Made by a program: the position numbers and the translations under genes. A stretch of 64,000 bases of DNA from Lachnospiraceae bacterium. Its GTDB lineage: Bacteria; Bacillota; Clostridia; Lachnospirales; Lachnospiraceae. Each line of letters starts with the position of its first letter. Position 1 is the stretch's first letter. The notes under the pieces were generated by a model that saw only the letters and a program-made list of their open reading frames with translations, made no database searches and was not told the origin of the DNA. Below are positions 52,789-61,093 of this stretch, in pieces. Location of the stretch: the NCBI GenBank assembly GCA_017619975.1, contig JAFZRH010000037.1, positions 1 through 64,000 on the forward strand. Direction: 5' to 3'.

Positions 52789-53862
52789 ATGTCCCCGATC
52801 GTAGTCATTTTAATCGAGATCGCCGTGGCCGTAGCCGTCGGGACGCTGCTGCAGAAGCTGCGCCTGCCCGGCGGCATGCTGATCGGCGCCATTTTGGGGA
52901 TCGTGGTCCTGAATCTCGGCTTTGAGATCGGCTACGCCCCGTCCTGGTTCAAACGGATCGCGCAGATCTTTACCGGCGCGTATTTAGGCTGCACCATGAC
53001 GCGGAGCGAGGTGAAGGAGATCCCGAAGGTGATCGGCCCGATCCTGCTCTCGACCGTGGGCTTTTTTGTGCTGTGCCTGTGCTGCGCCTTCGGTTTTGAA
53101 AAGATCGCGGGGCTGGATACGCTGACTTCGCTGTTCTGCGCGCTGCCCGGGGGGTTAACGGATACGCCGCTCGTTGCCATGGATATGGGCGCGCAGGTCG
53201 GCATCGTGGTCGCGGCCCAGCTGGTGCGCGCCATTTACGGCATCGCCTGCCTGCCGCTCGTCGTTTTGGCCGCGGACAAGGTCCTCGCCCCGAAGCTGGG
53301 CGTTCCTTCCGTGAGAGAGCGGGACGAACTGGAAGGCAAGCGGCCGAAGCCGGACAAGGCGATCCTCATGATGATCCTGACGCTGGCCGCCGCGACAGCC
53401 GGCGCTTTCTTCGGAAAATGGCTCGGCATCCCGGCGGGGGCCTTCACCTTCGCCCTGATCTTTGCCCTGATCTTTAACTTAAAGACCGACAAAGGCTTTG
53501 CGCCGAAGCCCCTGCGGCGGGTGGCACAGGTCCTTTCCGGCATCTGCATCGGTATCCGGGTCACGCGGGGCGAGCTCGCTACCATGACGAAAATGATCCC
53601 GCCGCTGATCATCCTCGTGATCGGCTATACGCTGTTCTGTGTCTGCATGGGCTGCCTCTTCGCGAAGAAGTTCCATATGGGCCTGCGCGAAGGCATGCTT
53701 TCCGTCTCGCCGGCCGGCGCGACCGAAGTGACGCTGGTCGCCGCCGACATGGACGTCGTCAGCTCCAAACTGCTGGTGATGCACGTCTTCCGTCTCATTA
53801 CGGCCATGGTGCTGTTCCCGCAGCTCTTCCGGATCTATCTGGCGATCCGCGGTCTGGGATAG
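52789..53862 (+). CDS. AbrB-family membrane protein (putative transporter)
   Basis: A 357-residue membrane protein of the bacterial AbrB/AmoA-like family (COG3180). It is an internal duplication of two five-helix halves: IFTGAYLGCTMTRSEVKEIP in the first matches VLSGICIGIRVTRGELATMT in the second, and LPGGLTDTPLVAMDMGAQV matches SPAGATEVTLVAADMDVVS. The start at 52789 follows GGGGGAGGAG; earlier in-frame starts are in the repeat. Some members sit with citrate- or tricarboxylate-related genes, so uptake or export of the pathway's acid is plausible. It is not the DNA-binding AbrB. Confidence 0.8.
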   Translation: MSPIVVILIEIAVAVAVGTLLQKLRLPGGMLIGAILGIVVLNLGFEIGYAPSWFKRIAQIFTGAYLGCTMTRSEVKEIPKVIGPILLSTVGFFVLCLCCAFGFEKIAGLDTLTSLFCALPGGLTDTPLVAMDMGAQVGIVVAAQLVRAIYGIACLPLVVLAADKVLAPKLGVPSVRERDELEGKRPKPDKAILMMILTLAAATAGAFFGKWLGIPAGAFTFALIFALIFNLKTDKGFAPKPLRRVAQVLSGICIGIRVTRGELATMTKMIPPLIILVIGYTLFCVCMGCLFAKKFHMGLREGMLSVSPAGATEVTLVAADMDVVSSKLLVMHVFRLITAMVLFPQLFRIYLAIRGLG

Positions 53863-53868
53863 CGGCGC

Positions 53869-55242
53869 ATGAGTACGGCTGCGCAGAAAAACATCAATTT
53901 CACGGCAGGGGCGATCGTCCCCAAGCTGATTCTTTTCTCTGTTCCGATCGTTATCAGTGAACTGCTCCAGAGTCTGTATAACAGCGTGGACGCGCTGGTG
54001 GTAGGAAAATACGTCAGCAGCGCGGCGCTGGCGGCGGTCAGCGTCTGCGGTCCGATCACCAATCTCCTGATCGGCTTTTTCAACGGCATGTCGATCGGCA
54101 ACACGGTCATGGTCGCGAAAGCCTTCGGCAGCGGAGACGAGGAAGAAACGCGCAGGGCGGTCCGCTATGCCTTCACCTTTTCCATCGCGCTCGGCGTCGC
54201 GGTATCCGCACTCGGGATCGCGCTCGCGGCGGTCCTGCTGCACCTGACCGGCTGCAATGACGAGATCTACGGAGAAGCGATCGTCTATCTTCGGATCTAT
54301 CTGGCCGGCCTGATGTTCACGGTCATCTACAACTGCGGGACCGGAATTCTGCGGGCCGTAGGCGATTCCCGCAGTCCGCTTTTCGTGCTGGCGGTGTCCA
54401 GCGTGCTCAACATCCTGCTGGACCTTCTCTTCGTGGGGGCTTTCGGCTGGGGCACGGCCGGTGTGGGGGTGGCGACGATCCTTTCCCAGGGCACGTCGGT
54501 GCTGCTGGTGCACCGTCTGATCCGCCGCCGGATCCGTTCGAGGGCCGTTGCGCTGGGAGAGACCTGGCGGGAGGGCCGCCGGCAGATCGCCTCTTCGGTC
54601 AGCGTAGGCTTTTCGGCCGGCGTGCAGAACGCGCTGGTTTCCTTTTCCAATATTTTCGTCTGGTCCTATATCAACGCCTTTCCGACGGCGGTCTCCGCAG
54701 GGATCGGAGCGGCGGTCAAGATCGACCGCTTTGTGATCCTGCCCTGCAAGGCCATGACGATGACCACGACCACCTACGTCAGCCAGAATCTGGGCGGCGG
54801 ACAGTATGAGCGGGCCCGCCGGGGGATCTGGTACGGTCTGGGCCTCAGTGCGGCGGTCACGGCCCTGATGTCTTTTCCGCTGCTGTTTTTTGCCGAACCG
54901 GCCGCCGGTTTGTTCAGCGACGAGCCGGCTGTGATCGAAGCGGCGGTCAGCATGATCCGTTTCTTCCTGCCTTTCTACGGTGCCATGGTCGTGCGGGAGG
55001 TCCTGCTGGGCTATCTGCGCGGGTACGGCAAGACCCGCATCCCGATGATCCTGACGCTTCTTGCGATGGTCGCGCTGCGGCAGACCTATCTGGCGCTGGC
55101 GACCGAGCGCTGGCCGGGCAAGATCTGCGTCGTCAATGCCAGTTTCCCGTTCGGCTGGACCTTTGCCATGCTGTTCCTGCTGTGCTACACCCTGCTGATC
55201 CGCAAAAAAATGTGGAGAGACGCCGAAAAGACGGATCGCTGA
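53869..55242 (+). CDS. MATE-family exporter (copy 3, distinct branch)
   Basis: A 457-residue twelve-helix MATE protein with the start of its first half at [30 protein letters not shown], the classical MATE opening. It is not close to the two exporters at 29.5 and 32.6 kb, as the openings differ. It begins 6 bp after the AbrB-type gene without a good ribosome site, so its translation may be coupled to that gene. Substrate unknown. Confidence 0.87.
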   Translation: MSTAAQKNINFTAGAIVPKLILFSVPIVISELLQSLYNSVDALVVGKYVSSAALAAVSVCGPITNLLIGFFNGMSIGNTVMVAKAFGSGDEEETRRAVRYAFTFSIALGVAVSALGIALAAVLLHLTGCNDEIYGEAIVYLRIYLAGLMFTVIYNCGTGILRAVGDSRSPLFVLAVSSVLNILLDLLFVGAFGWGTAGVGVATILSQGTSVLLVHRLIRRRIRSRAVALGETWREGRRQIASSVSVGFSAGVQNALVSFSNIFVWSYINAFPTAVSAGIGAAVKIDRFVILPCKAMTMTTTTYVSQNLGGGQYERARRGIWYGLGLSAAVTALMSFPLLFFAEPAAGLFSDEPAVIEAAVSMIRFFLPFYGAMVVREVLLGYLRGYGKTRIPMILTLLAMVALRQTYLALATERWPGKICVVNASFPFGWTFAMLFLLCYTLLIRKKMWRDAEKTDR

Positions 55243-55270
55243 GAAGCGGTTCGCCGGCAAATGCGACACT

Positions 55271-55293
55271 GCTCCGGAAGGGGCTTTTTTTTT
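55271..55293 (+). terminator. terminator of the AbrB-MATE unit
   Basis: A short hairpin GCTCC-GGAA-GGGGC followed by nine T (55285-55293). Confidence 0.7.
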
Positions 55294-55304
55294 GCGCCTG
55301 TCTG

Positions 55305-55313
55305 TGTTATACT
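55305..55313 (+). promoter_or_regulatory. extended -10 promoter of glgC
   Basis: TGTTATACT gives TGn plus TATACT (55308-55313). The -35 position falls in the T-run of the preceding terminator and is not conserved. Confidence 0.55.
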
Positions 55314-55343
55314 GACAACAAACCTTATGAAGGAGGGGAACCA

Positions 55344-56618
55344 GTGAAAAAGCAGATGATAGCCATGCTGCTGGCCGGCGGACAGGGGAGCCGTCTGGGC
55401 GCTCTGACGCAGGGCATGGCCAAACCGGCGGTAGCCTTCGGCGGAAAGTATCGGATCATCGACTTTCCCTTAAGCAACTATGTAAACTCCGGTGTGGATA
55501 CGGTCGGCGTTCTGACGCAGTACCGTCCGCTGCAGCTTAATACCCATATCGGAATCGGGATCCCGTGGGATCTGGACAAGCAGTTCGGCGGCGTCACGAT
55601 CCTGCCGCCCTATGAAAAGACCGGAGACAGCGAGTGGTATACCGGAACGGCCAATGCGATTTATCAGAATATCGAGTTCATGGACCGTTACAATCCGGAT
55701 TACGTTCTGATCCTTTCCGGCGACCATATCTATAAGATGGACTATGAGGATATGCTGGCCCGGCATGTAAGCGCCGGCGCCGAGGCGACGATCGCGGTCA
55801 TGCCCGTGCCCTGGGATGAAGCGCCCCGCTACGGCATCATGATCACGGACGGCGAGGGCCGGATCACGGACTTTGAAGAAAAGCCGAAAAATCCGCGCAG
55901 CAATCTGGCCTCCATGGGCATCTATATCTTCGACTACAAGACCTTAAAGAAGGAGCTGCAGGAGCTCTCCGACGTGCCGAACTGCGATTTCGGCATGCAC
56001 GTGATCCCGCATATCCACCGGCGGGGCGGCCGTCTGTACAGCTATCAGTTCAACAGCTACTGGAAGGATGTCGGCACGCTGGGCACGTACTGGGAAGCGA
56101 ATCTGGAGCTGACGGATCTGGTCCCGGATTTCAACCTGTATGAGGAATTCTGGCAGATCTATACGTCCGCGGAAGCGTATCCGCCGGCGTATGTTGCCGA
56201 AGGCGGCAAGGCAGAAACGTCGATCATCGGCGACGGCAGCACGATCGAAGGCTCGGTCAAGCATTCGGTGCTGGGCGCCAACGTCAAAGTCGCGCCGGGC
56301 GCCAAGGTGCGGGATTCGGTCTTAATGAACGGCGTCGTGATCGGGGTAGGGGCGGTGGTCCGCAAGGCCATCATCGCAGAGAACTCCGTGATCGGAGCCG
56401 GGACGCGTATCGGAGAAGGCTTCTTCGCTGCCTCCCGCCTGGATCCGAGGGTCTACAACAGCGATATTACGGTGGTCGGCGCGAACAGCGTGATCCCGGA
56501 AAACGTGACCATCGGCAAGAACGTGGCGGTCATCGGTCAGACGACAGCGGAGGATTACCCGGGCGGCGTGCTGGAATCCGGTGATTACATCATCAAAAAG
56601 AAGGGAGGCCGCGCATGA
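55344..56618 (+). CDS. glgC: glucose-1-phosphate adenylyltransferase, catalytic subunit
   Basis: A 424-residue ADP-glucose pyrophosphorylase that makes the glucosyl donor for glycogen. The start is GTG 55344, with GGAGGGG just upstream; the earlier in-frame ATG lies inside the previous gene. It keeps the full nucleotide motif [34 protein letters not shown], the sugar-phosphate block ([10 protein letters not shown]) and a C-terminal left-handed beta helix. It overlaps glgD by 4 bp, the arrangement known from Clostridia and Bacilli, where GlgC and GlgD form a mixed enzyme. Confidence 0.95.
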   Translation: MKKQMIAMLLAGGQGSRLGALTQGMAKPAVAFGGKYRIIDFPLSNYVNSGVDTVGVLTQYRPLQLNTHIGIGIPWDLDKQFGGVTILPPYEKTGDSEWYTGTANAIYQNIEFMDRYNPDYVLILSGDHIYKMDYEDMLARHVSAGAEATIAVMPVPWDEAPRYGIMITDGEGRITDFEEKPKNPRSNLASMGIYIFDYKTLKKELQELSDVPNCDFGMHVIPHIHRRGGRLYSYQFNSYWKDVGTLGTYWEANLELTDLVPDFNLYEEFWQIYTSAEAYPPAYVAEGGKAETSIIGDGSTIEGSVKHSVLGANVKVAPGAKVRDSVLMNGVVIGVGAVVRKAIIAENSVIGAGTRIGEGFFAASRLDPRVYNSDITVVGANSVIPENVTIGKNVAVIGQTTAEDYPGGVLESGDYIIKKKGGRA

Positions 56619-57718
56619 AAGCACTCGGCATCATTCTGGCGGGCGGCGGCTCCAGCCGTCTGGAAAGCCTGACAGCCAAACGGGCGGTGGCGGCAATGCC
56701 TCTGGCCGGCACGTACCGCAGCATCGACTTTGCTTTAAGCAACATGAGCAATTCGAATGTGGGGACCGTGGCCGTTGTGACACAGTACAGCTCCCGTTCC
56801 CTGAACATTCATTTAAGCTCCTCCAAATGGTGGGATTTCGGCCGCAAACAGGGCGGTCTGTACCTGCTGAACCCTACGATCACCCCGGAAAACACGCACT
56901 GGTACCGGGGCACGGCGGACGCGCTGATCCAGAATCTGGACTTTATCAAGGAGCGGCATGAGCCCTACGTGATCATTGCTTCGGGCGACGGCGTGTATAA
57001 GCTGGATTACAATAAAGTGCTGGAGCGGCACGCCGCTACCGGCGCCGAGATGACCATCGTCTGCAAGCGCATGCCGAAGGCAGAAAGCGAACGTTTCGGC
57101 GTTCTGGAGCTGGATGCGGACGGACGCATCATTTCCTGGGCGGAGAAAAACGAAAACGGCAGCCATGAGGGCGAGCAGATCATTAACTGCGGGATCTACG
57201 TGATCCGCCGCCGGCACCTGATCCAGGTGCTGGAGGAAGCGGCCCGCGAAGAAAAGTACCATCTGGTAACGGATCTGATCATCCCGCATCTGGATCAGCG
57301 CAGGATCATGTCCTATCTGCTGGACAGCTACTGGACGAATATCGCGTCGGTGACCGCCTACTTCAACTGCAACAAGGATTTCCTGGATCCGGAACTGCGG
57401 AAGTTCTTCTTCAGCGACTATCCGGTGATCCATACGAAGGTGGACGACAACCCGCCTGCCAAATTCAACGGCGGTGCCCGGGTGTCCAATTCCCTGGTGG
57501 CGGGCGGCAGCATCATCAACGGCAGCGTATCCGATTCCGTTCTGTTCAAGAAGGTCTACGTCGGCGACCGCAGCAGCGTGAAGAACTGCATCCTGATGGA
57601 TGACGTCTATGTGGGAGACGACGTGGTCCTGGAAAACTATATCGTGGACAACAAAACACGGATCGCGAACGGAACCTGTCTGGTGGGCGATCCGGACAGC
57701 ATTCCGATCCTGTCATGA
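56615..57718 (+). CDS. glgD: GlgD, glucose-1-phosphate adenylyltransferase regulatory subunit
   Basis: A 367-residue paralogue of GlgC. The nucleotide-binding block is degenerate ([20 protein letters not shown] in place of the intact GlgC motif), and [12 protein letters not shown] replaces [12 protein letters not shown], so it should be a regulatory or weakly active partner. The C-terminal beta-helix repeats ([16 protein letters not shown]) are present. Overlaps on both sides (ATGA) couple it to glgC and the following regulator gene. Confidence 0.93.
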   Translation: MKALGIILAGGGSSRLESLTAKRAVAAMPLAGTYRSIDFALSNMSNSNVGTVAVVTQYSSRSLNIHLSSSKWWDFGRKQGGLYLLNPTITPENTHWYRGTADALIQNLDFIKERHEPYVIIASGDGVYKLDYNKVLERHAATGAEMTIVCKRMPKAESERFGVLELDADGRIISWAEKNENGSHEGEQIINCGIYVIRRRHLIQVLEEAAREEKYHLVTDLIIPHLDQRRIMSYLLDSYWTNIASVTAYFNCNKDFLDPELRKFFFSDYPVIHTKVDDNPPAKFNGGARVSNSLVAGGSIINGSVSDSVLFKKVYVGDRSSVKNCILMDDVYVGDDVVLENYIVDNKTRIANGTCLVGDPDSIPILS

Positions 57719-58104
57719 GCGGATTCGCGGAGAAAACGGCAAGACGCGCCGCAGAGCCTCTGGAGCTCTGCGGCGCTAAGCACGTTCATGCCGAACTGGT
57801 CAGGAAGGTGCTGGCTTCGATCCCGGATGAGGAGGAACTGTATTCGCTGGCGGACTTTTTCAAGGTCTTTGGCGATTCCACCCGCATCCGGATCCTTTAT
57901 GTCCTGCTCTGCTCGGAGACCTGCGTCTGCGACATCGCGCAGCTGCTGGGGATGACGCAGCCGGCGATCTCGCATCAGCTGCGGATCTTAAAGCAGATGG
58001 ATCTCGTGAAGGCCAGGCGGGACGGCAAGACGATCTTTTATTCCCTGGCGGACGACCATATCGTGTCGATCCTGAGCCAGGGCATGGAACATATCAGGGA
58101 GTGA
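57715..58104 (+). CDS. ArsR/SmtB-family metal-sensing regulator
   Basis: A 129-residue winged-helix repressor. The recognition helix region is MTQPAISHQLRILKQMDLV (80-98). Two classical metal sites seem complete: the alpha-3 thiol site with C66, C70 and C72 (CSETCVCD, like CadC ELCVCD), and the alpha-5 site D113, H115, H126 and E129, with exactly the spacing of SmtB D104/H106/H117/E120. It would respond to zinc, cadmium or lead. Odd is its place: it overlaps glgD by 4 bp and stands 3 bp before an aminopeptidase, with no metal pump or oxidase in view. Confidence 0.85.
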   Translation: MSGFAEKTARRAAEPLELCGAKHVHAELVRKVLASIPDEEELYSLADFFKVFGDSTRIRILYVLLCSETCVCDIAQLLGMTQPAISHQLRILKQMDLVKARRDGKTIFYSLADDHIVSILSQGMEHIRE

Positions 58105-58107
58105 CGT

Positions 58108-59907
58108 ATGACAATGATCAGAGAAAGACTCGCGGCGCTGCGCGCCGGCATGAAAGAGGCGGGGATCGACTGGTACATCGTACCGTCCGGCGACTGCCAC
58201 TGCTCGGAGTATTTAAGCGACTATTTCCGCACGGTCCGCTTCATCAGCGGCTTTACCGGTTCGGCCGGCACGGTGCTGATCGGCAAAGACAGGGCGTATC
58301 TGTGGACGGACGGACGCTATTTCATTCAGGCGGAGCGGGAACTGGCGGGCAGCGGCATCGAGCTGATGCGCATGGCTCAGGCCGGGGTGCCGACCGTGAC
58401 CGAATTTTTAAAAGCAGAAGTCAAAGACGGGGAAACGCTGGGCTTTGACGGCCGCATGACGAGTGCGAAACTGGCTGCCGAGTGGGAAGAAAAGGCTTTT
58501 GCCGGCCGCGGGATCCGTCTGGCAATGGACCGGGATCTGATCGGAGAGATCTGGTCCGACCGCCCCGCACAGCGTTTCAGTACGCCGTTCCTGCTGCCGG
58601 AACGCTTCACCGGCCGCTCCGCGGCGGACAAGATCGCGGCGGTGCGTGAAAAGATGAAAGAGGCCGGCGCCACGCTGCATTTCCTTTCCGCGCTGGATGA
58701 CATCGCGTGGCTGCTGAATCTCCGCGCCGACGACGTCCCGAACAACCCGGTCGTCTTCGGTTTCGTGAAACTGACGGAAGACGAAGCGGTCCTTTATTGC
58801 CGGAAGGCGATCTTCCCGGCAGAGATCGCGAACGCGCTGGCGGCGCAGGGAGTTTCGCTGCAGGAATATGAGGAGATCTGGAGCGAGGCGGAGAAGATCG
58901 GCCCGAAAGAGACGGTTTTGTACGATCCGATGAAGACGGCCTGCCGGCTCGCGTATGCCATCGGGCAGAGCGGTGCGAACAAGATCACGAAGACCAACCC
59001 GACCACGCTGATGAAATGCGTGAAGAATCCGACGGAGCAGGAGGCCCTGCGGGAATCGCACCGCAAGGACGGCCTCGCCATGGTCAAATGGCTGTACTGG
59101 CTGAAGCATCATCCGGACCCCGAATCCTTAAGCGAGATCGACGTCAGCGACTATCTGGAAAAATGCCGCCGGCAGGAGGGGGCTTTCGAGCTTTCCTTCG
59201 GAACCATCGCGGCGATGGGGCCGAACGCTGCCATGATGCATTATTCCGCGACGCCGCAGAACTATGCCATGATTCAAAAGAAGGGCTTTCTGCTGGTGGA
59301 TTCCGGCGGCCAGTATCCGGATGGGACGACGGATATCACGCGGACCGTTGCGATGGGACCGCTCACGGAGAACGAACGGCTCCATTATACCGCGGTGCTG
59401 CGGAGCTTCCTGCGCCTGGGGATGGCCAAGTTCCTGAAGGGCTCCACCTGTTATTTCCTGGATATTCTGGCCCGCGGTCCGGTCTGGGATCTGGGCATCG
59501 ATTACCGCTGCGGGACCGGCCACGGCGTAGGCTTCTGTCTGAACGTGCATGAAGGCCCCAACGGCTTCCGCTGGACGAAACCCGCCGCGCTGGACGGCCT
59601 GGTCGAGCTTCAGCCCGGCATGGTCACGACGGATGAGCCCGGCGTGTATATCGAAGGCGGGTACGGGATCCGCATTGAAAACGAGCTGCTCTGCGTAACG
59701 GACGAAGAAAACGAATACGGTCAGTTCTACCGTTTCGAGCACCTGACGGTCTGCCCCATCGATCTGACACCGGTCATGACGGAACTTCTGGCGCCGGATG
59801 AAAAGAAGGCGCTGAACGCGTATCACGCGATGGTCTATGAACGCCTGAAGAGCGGGCTGAGCGGGGAAGAGGCCGCCTGGCTGAAAGAGATCACCGCTCC
59901 GATCTGA
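58108..59907 (+). CDS. Xaa-Pro aminopeptidase (M24B, aminopeptidase P type, long form)
   Basis: A 599-residue cytosolic dimetal peptidase that removes an N-terminal residue before proline. There are two creatinase-like N-terminal domains (1-300), as in the long form, then the pita-bread domain with metal ligands in LVDSGGQYPDGTTDITRT (two Asp), GHGVGFCLNVHEG (His), TTDEPGVYIEGGYGIRIENE (two Glu). The catalytic histidine is in MMHYSATP. It starts 3 bp after the regulator gene and ends in a shared terminator. It fits with the peptide importers of the window. Confidence 0.92.
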   Translation: MTMIRERLAALRAGMKEAGIDWYIVPSGDCHCSEYLSDYFRTVRFISGFTGSAGTVLIGKDRAYLWTDGRYFIQAERELAGSGIELMRMAQAGVPTVTEFLKAEVKDGETLGFDGRMTSAKLAAEWEEKAFAGRGIRLAMDRDLIGEIWSDRPAQRFSTPFLLPERFTGRSAADKIAAVREKMKEAGATLHFLSALDDIAWLLNLRADDVPNNPVVFGFVKLTEDEAVLYCRKAIFPAEIANALAAQGVSLQEYEEIWSEAEKIGPKETVLYDPMKTACRLAYAIGQSGANKITKTNPTTLMKCVKNPTEQEALRESHRKDGLAMVKWLYWLKHHPDPESLSEIDVSDYLEKCRRQEGAFELSFGTIAAMGPNAAMMHYSATPQNYAMIQKKGFLLVDSGGQYPDGTTDITRTVAMGPLTENERLHYTAVLRSFLRLGMAKFLKGSTCYFLDILARGPVWDLGIDYRCGTGHGVGFCLNVHEGPNGFRWTKPAALDGLVELQPGMVTTDEPGVYIEGGYGIRIENELLCVTDEENEYGQFYRFEHLTVCPIDLTPVMTELLAPDEKKALNAYHAMVYERLKSGLSGEEAAWLKEITAPI

Positions 59908-59924
59908 AGCGAATAAGACGGAAC

Positions 59925-59958
59925 AAGAAAAAAGCACGGGCGACCGTGCTTTTTTCTT
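59925..59958. terminator. bidirectional terminator
   Basis: A 15 bp perfect stem (59925-59939 with 59944-59958, loop GCGA) with A-run on the left and T-run on the right, between two convergent genes; it can end both transcripts. Confidence 0.85.
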
Positions 59959-59997
59959 AAGAAGTCCGTTCTGTTCCGGGAACGGCGCCGGGATGCT

Positions 59998-60999
59998 TTA
60001 CTGGGAGATCAGCATCGGCAGGTTTTGGAAGACGCTCCTGACAGAGAACGTTTTCGCGGCCTTGGCCCATTCCGCGTACACTTCGTTGAAGTGCGCTTCT
60101 TTCTGCTCGCTCTCCAGTTTTTCTCTGGCTTCGGCGGCGGCATCCTTGTCATCCGCGGAAACGCTCTTGACCACGTACCAGCTCTCGCCGTCTTTCTGCC
60201 AGGTCACCTGACCGTCCGTCAGCACGCGGCCGAGGCGGTTCTGCGCCTTGGTCTGGGTGCTTTCGTCGTTCCAGCGGTAGGAGACGGTTCCGGTCGTCAG
60301 CGAAGAGTAAAGCGTCTTGAGGTCCGCGACGGACTTGCCGTCCACCAGAAGATCCGTCAGATGTTTGGCCAGATCTTCGCCCGTCAGGGCCGTGCTCTGG
60401 CCTTCCGGCGTCACACTGGTGCTGGCGCTGATCTGAATATAATCCACGGTGAAGCTGCGGGTATCCTCGTCGCTGACGTTCGTTGCAGCCTGCTCCCGGA
60501 CGCCCTGCCAGACCTTTAACGCCTTTGTGCGCTGGGCGATGGATTCGTGCAGTCTTTCGTCGCTGATCACCACGACGCTCTCCAGGAACAGGGACTCGGC
60601 ATAGTCTGTCCGCATCTGGGCAATCGCCTCGTCGATCTTCTTGTTTTCGTCATCGCTTAAAGCCGTGTCGTACTCTCCCGCATGATCCAGCAGGATATTT
60701 GTCTGCAGGAACTGAGCCATGATCTCTTCCTTCAGGCTTTCGGCGACGGTCTGCGTGCGGTTGCCGCTCTTCATGCCCCAGAAATCCGTGACGCCGAGAT
60801 ACTGCTGGTAGTAGCTGATCATATAGCTGTAAGCCAGCTGCTCGTAACGCAGCCAGAAATTAGCTTCATCCAGATAGATGGTCCGGTCGCCGTAGGTGGC
60901 GGCGACTTTGTTCGCGTAACCCGATACGTTGCTGCCGCAGCCGCTCATCAGCAGGACCAGAGCCAGGAATAAAGCGATCAATTTGCTAAAACGTTTCAT
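59998..60999 (-). CDS. PrsA/SurA-like lipoprotein (putative foldase)
   Basis: A 333-residue lipoprotein with lipobox MSGC (C21). The N-terminal 150 residues are helical with SurA-N-like character; a central part (DYIQISASTS, then the loop GKSVADLKTLYSSL) resembles a degenerate parvulin domain; the tail is a long charged helix (DAAAEAREKLESEQKEAHFN). In Clostridia such proteins often stand just downstream of mfd and are thought to fold exported proteins. The parvulin core seems incomplete, so prolyl isomerase activity is doubtful. It has its own promoter. Confidence 0.72.
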   Translation of the reverse strand: MKRFSKLIALFLALVLLMSGCGSNVSGYANKVAATYGDRTIYLDEANFWLRYEQLAYSYMISYYQQYLGVTDFWGMKSGNRTQTVAESLKEEIMAQFLQTNILLDHAGEYDTALSDDENKKIDEAIAQMRTDYAESLFLESVVVISDERLHESIAQRTKALKVWQGVREQAATNVSDEDTRSFTVDYIQISASTSVTPEGQSTALTGEDLAKHLTDLLVDGKSVADLKTLYSSLTTGTVSYRWNDESTQTKAQNRLGRVLTDGQVTWQKDGESWYVVKSVSADDKDAAAEAREKLESEQKEAHFNEVYAEWAKAAKTFSVRSVFQNLPMLISQ

Positions 61000-61032
61000 A
61001 AATACAACCTCCGAAAATTCGTAAGCCGTTCT

Positions 61033-61061
61033 ATTATAAGGCTTTCTTCCGGAAAGCGCAA
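61033..61061 (-). promoter_or_regulatory. promoter of the PrsA-like gene
   Basis: On the minus strand TTGCGC (61056-61061), 17 bp, perfect TATAAT (61033-61038), 33 bp before the start codon. Confidence 0.7.
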
Positions 61062-61093
61062 GGATTTTTCACTCTTCCGGACAATTTTTTCCC

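Noticed and set aside
53479..55269. 596-codon open frame on the minus strand
   Set aside because: It is antisense to the third MATE gene and the end of the AbrB gene; its Arg/His/Gln/Asp-rich product shows no fold.
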